Assembly: GCF_900119485.1 (NCBI RefSeq)
Contig: NZ_FPJZ01000001.1
Location: 62,001 to 126,000 of the forward strand
Reading direction: 5' to 3'
DNA length: 64,000 nt
From: Thermoactinomyces sp. DSM 45891
GTDB taxonomy: Bacteria > Bacillota > Bacilli > Thermoactinomycetales > Thermoactinomycetaceae
Notes under the pieces: generated by a model
What the model was told of the DNA's origin: nothing
Seen by the model: only the letters and a program-made list of their open reading frames with translations
The model's database searches: none
Made by a program: the position numbers and the translations under genes
Part shown: in pieces, positions 60,008-64,000 of the stretch
How positions within the stretch are numbered: position 1 is the stretch's first letter
Layout of the letters: each line of letters opens with the position of its first letter

Positions 60008-60514
60008 TTAAGGTCGTTGAGATACACTTAGAGTTCCTTCCACAACACATTCCTTGCCAACATAGGCAGCTACATTTACTTTTGACAAAATCCCAAGGGA
60101 TCTCCCAATCTTCACCTTTAAAAGAAGCTGATCTCCTGGCACTACTGGCTTCATAAACTTCATGTCTCGGATCGCCACTAGGTATCCAACACGAGAAGAG
60201 ACATCTACCTCCTCTACCGACTCCACCTGTAGCTCTGCAGTTGCCGCCGCCTCTTGCTCTGCTTCACGCATAGCCTGAAGGGCTCCTGTACAATAGACGA
60301 CTGCTGTCATCTGTGCAAGTGCTTCTACGATTAAAACCCCTGGCATGATCGATTCGTTCGGAAAATGCCCCTCGAAAAAAGGCTCACTTATCGTCACGTT
60401 TTTAATCCCTACACCACTTACACCTGGTTTCAACTCAGTCACACGATCTAGCAGGAGGAAGGGCCAGCGGTGGGGCAGTAATTTACGAATTTCATCCGCA
60501 TTCATCACTGTCAT
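60008..60514 (-). CDS. 3-hydroxyacyl-ACP dehydratase (FabZ/FabA-like)
   Basis: The protein of about 168 residues has the hot-dog motifs LPHRWPFLLLDRVTEL (catalytic His) and GHFPNESIMPGVLIVEALAQ (catalytic acid), with a middle insertion rich in Glu/Ala (AMREAEQEAAATAELQVESV) not seen in FabZ. It removes water from 3-hydroxyacyl-ACP to give the trans-2-enoyl chain. GGAGTG precedes ATG 60514. It lies between the GNAT fusion and the ACP gene. Confidence 0.85.
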   Translation of the reverse strand: MTVMNADEIRKLLPHRWPFLLLDRVTELKPGVSGVGIKNVTISEPFFEGHFPNESIMPGVLIVEALAQMTAVVYCTGALQAMREAEQEAAATAELQVESVEEVDVSSRVGYLVAIRDMKFMKPVVPGDQLLLKVKIGRSLGILSKVNVAAYVGKECVVEGTLSVSQRP

Positions 60515-60521
60515 CGCTGTT

Positions 60522-60848
60522 TCACTCCTCAATGTTTTCTAGGATATAATCGGCTAGTTTATTCACAGAACCAAAAACTTCCATATTATCATCATAAATG
60601 GTCACACCAAACTCATCTTCAATTACAACAAACAACTCCAATGCATCAATCGAATCTAATCCTAGGCCTCGACCAAAAAGAGGTTGGTCATCTGTAATCA
60701 AGCTTGGTTCCATATCGAGATTTAACCGCTCCACGATGATAGCCTTGATTCGCTGCGTTAATTCACGTCTTTTCTCTGCTTTTTCTTTTGTCTCTTGGTA
60801 TGTAAGCAATGTTGTCCCTCTCTCCATGTCGTTATATTGTGGATTCAT
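60522..60848 (-). CDS. Acyl carrier protein
   Basis: The product, up to 108 residues, has the phosphopantetheine Ser in LGLDSIDALELFVVIEDEFG, flanked by acidic helices (ITDDQPLFGRG, YILENIEE), as in carrier proteins of type II systems. The N-terminal part (NDMERGTTLL) is atypical. GGAGAGAGGG lies before an in-frame TTG at 60809, which would give a 95-residue ACP and may be the true start. It is the carrier for the chain elongated by KS-CLF. Confidence 0.85.
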   Translation of the reverse strand: MNPQYNDMERGTTLLTYQETKEKAEKRRELTQRIKAIIVERLNLDMEPSLITDDQPLFGRGLGLDSIDALELFVVIEDEFGVTIYDDNMEVFGSVNKLADYILENIEE

Positions 60849-60852
60849 TTTC

Positions 60853-61599
60853 TTATCCGTTGATCAATCCACCATCAATCGTAAACACTTTTCCAGTTAT
60901 ATATGAGGCCTTATGAGAGCTTAAAAAGGTAACGAGATGAGCCACTTCTTCTGCTTGTCCCATGCGCTTTAGCGGAACCAGATCCATCATTTTGGATAAG
61001 ATCGCTTGGTCCATCCCCTTTGTCATATCTGTCGCAATAAAACCGGGGGCAACAACATTAGCACGGATATTGTGTTCAGCCACTTCCATCGCTAAGCTTT
61101 TGGTAAAAGAGATAATGCCACCTTTAGAGGCCGCATAGTTGGTCTGCCCCTTAGAACCAGCTACTCCGCTCGTAGAAGAAACATTGATAATAGCACCAGA
61201 CCTCTGCTTCATCATGATCTTGACCGCTTCCCTCGAACATAAGAACGCTCCACCCAGATTCACCCGAATCACATCATCCCATTTCGCCTCACTCATCACA
61301 GCAACAAAACCATCTTTGGTAATACCTGCGTTATTGACTAAGATATCAAGTCTACCAAACCTCGTTCTCACCTCCTTAAATAGCGATTTCACCTCTTTCT
61401 CTTGCGAGATATCCACTTGTATGGCATGTGCTGTACCACCAGCTTCCTGAATCTCGGTAATCGTCTGCTCTGCTCCCCGTGGATTGCTTGAAAACGTAAG
61501 CACAACGGTTACTCCATTTGCCGCTAGATCAATCGCGATCGCCTTGCCTATTCCTCTTGATCCACCCGTAACCAATGCTACTTCTGTACCCTCAAACAT
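60853..61599 (-). CDS. 3-ketoacyl-ACP reductase (FabG-like)
   Basis: The 248-residue SDR has TGGSRGIGKAIAIDL, NNAGIT, the catalytic Ser in NVSSTSGVAGS, YAASKGG and the C-terminal GKVFTIDGG, all FabG-type. It reduces the 3-keto chain on ACP with NADPH. It starts within the end of the FabD-like gene (overlap eight bases), showing coupling. Confidence 0.92.
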   Translation of the reverse strand: MFEGTEVALVTGGSRGIGKAIAIDLAANGVTVVLTFSSNPRGAEQTITEIQEAGGTAHAIQVDISQEKEVKSLFKEVRTRFGRLDILVNNAGITKDGFVAVMSEAKWDDVIRVNLGGAFLCSREAVKIMMKQRSGAIINVSSTSGVAGSKGQTNYAASKGGIISFTKSLAMEVAEHNIRANVVAPGFIATDMTKGMDQAILSKMMDLVPLKRMGQAEEVAHLVTFLSSHKASYITGKVFTIDGGLING

Positions 61600-62536
61600 G
61601 ATTCACGCCCTCCAATCTAATCCTTTTGAATGCCTTCGCTAGCGCCATCGGCGATTCGGTAGAATGTACTTGATATCCCTCTGCAAAGGAACGCATCAAT
61701 CCAGATAACGTCTTACTAGATCCCACTTCTACAAATTGCTCAATCTCCATCTCGGCTAATCGCTTAATCGTTTGTGCCCATCTGACAGGGCTTGTACACT
61801 GTCGCCTCACATCTTCTACGATCAAAGTGACATCTCGTGATTCCACCGCTGTACTATTTAGGACGATGGGGACATGAGGAGGTTGAAAGGAGAACCGCAT
61901 CAGAAATTCCATAAACTCAGCCTCCATCTCCTCCATTAACCGAGAGTGAAACGCTTGGCTAACCGATAACTTCTTAGCCTTAATCCCTTCCACCTCATCT
62001 AGCACCTTGTAAGCCTCATTCATTTGCTTTACAGCACCCGACAATACAATTTGATTCGGTGCATTATAAGCGGCTATATCGATCCCTTGCTCTTCGATCC
62101 ATGTAAGGGCCTCAGCCATCAGTTCGTGTTTCGAAGTCACAATCGCAACCATGCTACCCGGTTGCTTCACCGACGCCATACATTTTCCACGCTTACGAAC
62201 AATTTGTAGTGCATCCGCAAACGTGAGAGAGCTAGACGCTACTAGCGCCGAAAACTGTCCCACACTATGCCCAGCCATCGCCGATGGAGTGATGCCCTCT
62301 TGTTCTAGTAAACGATACACTCCAACGCTAGCTGTTAAGATCGCTGGCTGAGCTACTTCTGTCGCGGTTAAATACTCAGCCGGACCTTGAAAACACATTT
62401 TTTGTAAATCAAACCCTAACACCTCATTGGCTTCGTTGAAAAGATCCGAGAAAATAGCTTCATATCTTCGATAGAAATCCTTGCCCATACCCACATGCTG
62501 GGAACCTTGGCCCGGAAATAGAAATGCGAGACTCAT
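61592..62536 (-). CDS. Malonyl-CoA:ACP transacylase (FabD-like)
   Basis: The 314-residue protein has FLFPGQGSQHVGMGKDFY, the catalytic Ser in MAGHSVGQFSALVASSSL and the catalytic His in VSQAFHSRLMEEME. It loads malonyl units on ACP. GGAGGTGG precedes the start. Having a dedicated FabD-like gene in this operon indicates that the pathway is independent of primary fatty acid synthesis. Confidence 0.9.
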   Translation of the reverse strand: MSLAFLFPGQGSQHVGMGKDFYRRYEAIFSDLFNEANEVLGFDLQKMCFQGPAEYLTATEVAQPAILTASVGVYRLLEQEGITPSAMAGHSVGQFSALVASSSLTFADALQIVRKRGKCMASVKQPGSMVAIVTSKHELMAEALTWIEEQGIDIAAYNAPNQIVLSGAVKQMNEAYKVLDEVEGIKAKKLSVSQAFHSRLMEEMEAEFMEFLMRFSFQPPHVPIVLNSTAVESRDVTLIVEDVRRQCTSPVRWAQTIKRLAEMEIEQFVEVGSSKTLSGLMRSFAEGYQVHSTESPMALAKAFKRIRLEGVNHV

Positions 62537-62554
62537 CATCCACCTCCTAATCGG

Positions 62555-63796
62555 TTATTCAAAGCGAAAACGTTGGATTGCAATGGTGAGGAATAATAAG
62601 CCCATACCTAGTAATACACCTGCTGGAAGAAGAATGTCCACCAAGCCTCCTCCGTAGACCAACAAATCACTAAATCCACCCGTTGACCAAGCTGTCAAGG
62701 TAACGTGAGCAAACTTCTGCAACCATTCTGGTACGATTGATAATGGCCACCAAGACCCTCCCAACGCCGACATCGAAAGAACCACTAAAAGCGAAATACC
62801 GCTTGCTTGCGAGCGTGTTTTACAAAATGCCGCCAGTAACATGGCCAATCCTGTTGCCGCAAATGCGGTACTGATCATCATCAATAACAATCCAAGGATG
62901 CTGTTTCCTAGATTCATGTCGAAAACGAGATAACCAACTGTAAATAAAACAAGACATTGGAATGTTGCTGTCATAAAACTAGAAAGCATTTTGCCTAAGA
63001 GAATAGATTGACTCGAAATTGGTAATGTTTTTAATTTGCGTAATGTTCCATTCTCTCGTTCTTCGAGTAATGCCGAAGCAGCAGAACTTGCACCGAAAAG
63101 GACAAACATAACCGCATATCCGGGTACATTGTAATCAAATGGAGTTGCTGTACTTCCTTTACTCTTTTCCAAACTTTTTGTTTTCACTTCAATTGGAGGC
63201 TTTTCTGTATATGGCTTAACATAATCTTGTACTTTGGAAATTTCTGAAGTAGGATCCAATTTTAGATTATGCTTTTGCCCCACAACACTAGCAAAATTTT
63301 GTATAGACTGGGCTCCAACCTGATTGGCAACGATCGCAGTCGACAACCTAGACGTATATTCCGATACTACATTCTTTATCACACCCGGGATCACTTGATC
63401 CGCTGGATTTTGGATAACCTCCACACTAGCCCCTTTCCCTTCATCTACAGCCTTTGAAAATCCTTTAGGAATCACGATTGCAGCCTTCTTATCTTTCACT
63501 AATTCCTCTGCTTCGCTCCTAGTCATCGGCTGTTCTTCTCCATCTTTTTTATAAGTAAGTATCAAATCCAAAGCTTCTACTTTTTTTAGTGCCTCCACCA
63601 TATCCTTCGCCGCTTGTCCACTATCTTCAACCACAACCGGTATCTTAAACTTTTCGGTAGGACCACCATATAGTCCCGATAGAGCAACACTAGCAATCGC
63701 AATGATAATGATAGGAGCTAAAAATAGGTAAGCTAATCCCCAAATATCACGAAACAAGATTTGTAAATCTTTTCTTGCTATATGCCATATACTCAA
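62555..63796 (-). CDS. ABC-2-type transporter permease
   Basis: The 413-residue protein starts with a cytoplasmic segment and one helix (LFLAPIIIIAIASVALSGLY), a large extracytoplasmic domain (about 45-200) and then six hydrophobic helices (VPGYAVMFVLFGASSAASAL, FQCLVLFTVGYLVFDMNLGN and others). The EERENGTLRKLKTLPI motif before the second helix is diagnostic of ABC-2 permeases. It probably exports the product of the adjacent pathway. It lies 15 bases before the FabD-like gene. Confidence 0.88.
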   Translation of the reverse strand: MSIWHIARKDLQILFRDIWGLAYLFLAPIIIIAIASVALSGLYGGPTEKFKIPVVVEDSGQAAKDMVEALKKVEALDLILTYKKDGEEQPMTRSEAEELVKDKKAAIVIPKGFSKAVDEGKGASVEVIQNPADQVIPGVIKNVVSEYTSRLSTAIVANQVGAQSIQNFASVVGQKHNLKLDPTSEISKVQDYVKPYTEKPPIEVKTKSLEKSKGSTATPFDYNVPGYAVMFVLFGASSAASALLEERENGTLRKLKTLPISSQSILLGKMLSSFMTATFQCLVLFTVGYLVFDMNLGNSILGLLLMMISTAFAATGLAMLLAAFCKTRSQASGISLLVVLSMSALGGSWWPLSIVPEWLQKFAHVTLTAWSTGGFSDLLVYGGGLVDILLPAGVLLGMGLLFLTIAIQRFRFE

Positions 63797-63813
63797 GTGA
63801 ATCCCTCCGCTCT

Positions 63814-64000
63814 CTAATCACGTAGTTTTTTGCCTGTTAATTTTAGAAATACACTCTCAAGATCAGACTCGTGAACGTTAAAAGACTCGACTGGTATCTG
63901 GTTTGTACGAAGCCAGCCCAAAACGTTTTCGGTAACCTCTAAGAGATTGGAGGAATGAATGGTCAGTTTGTTATCAATCACATGGTGAGAATCAACATGT
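63814..64000 (-). CDS. ABC transporter ATP-binding protein, C-terminal part only
   Basis: The visible 61 codons (ending FNVHESDLESVFLKLTGKKL then RD and stop) match the C-terminus of drug/antibiotic-type ABC ATPases, where LESVFLxLTG is a typical ending. The gene continues beyond the window edge. It is 17 bases upstream of the permease in the same direction and is its partner; the ATPase is the most upstream operon gene visible here. Confidence 0.85.
   Translation of the reverse strand, partial: HVDSHHVIDNKLTIHSSNLLEVTENVLGWLRTNQIPVESFNVHESDLESVFLKLTGKKLRD

Overview
This window comes from a low-GC, endospore-forming Gram-positive bacterium of the Bacillales type. A Thermoactinomycetaceae-like relative is my guess and is not proven. 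The evidence is CotE, SpoVK, a CgeB-like protein, an rfb/sps-type dTDP-sugar set, GlnR/GlnA with a GlnR-boxed promoter, and a gene order miaB-ricA-cotE-(amidoligase)-mutS-mutL ... miaA-hfq-spoVK-hflX-ynbB-glnR-glnA that follows the Bacillus subtilis backbone. Almost all genes outside the left end lie on the minus strand.

Region 1 (1-11.9 kb) is the most striking. A sulfatase/alkaline-phosphatase-superfamily gene starts at 34 and is split by a 10,452-bp element. Its remaining part resumes, in frame, at 10639 and ends at 11838. The two junctions share an 18-bp direct repeat (170-187 and 10622-10639), and the element ends carry 21-bp inverted arms, so the excised circle would have a 50-bp attP of the kind used by large serine recombinases. 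The element carries an intact large serine recombinase (9008-10561), decayed phage genes, an IS3 remnant, a secreted lipase with a neighbouring lipoprotein, a collagen-like spore-surface-type protein and several small ORFs. Precise excision would rebuild a 450-residue enzyme next to a spore-polysaccharide-type locus. This resembles the skin element in sigK and SPbeta in spsM, and I propose it as a developmentally excised intervening element.

Region 2 (11.9-20 kb) is a minus-strand glycan cluster: a YdbC-like protein, a second alkaline-phosphatase-superfamily enzyme, APS kinase, a CgeB-like protein, two glycosyltransferase-type proteins and rfbC-D-B-A. Region 3 (20-30 kb) holds an XRE-TPR regulator, a cytochrome c lipoprotein with CtaG, an ATP-grasp/GT4 fusion, dnaD-asnS, a CapA-like protein and an AT-rich PAPS sulfotransferase. 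Region 4 (30-49.6 kb) is conserved backbone interrupted by a secreted ADP-ribosyltransferase. Region 5 (49.8-64 kb) has a HAD hydrolase, a second rfbA and a minus-strand operon that encodes a fused ketosynthase/chain-length-factor, GcvT-like protein, glycosyltransferase-like protein, a 990-residue GNAT fusion, dehydratase, ACP, ketoreductase, malonyltransferase and an ABC exporter. That set, with no enoyl reductase, looks like a reducing type II polyketide (polyene-like) pathway.
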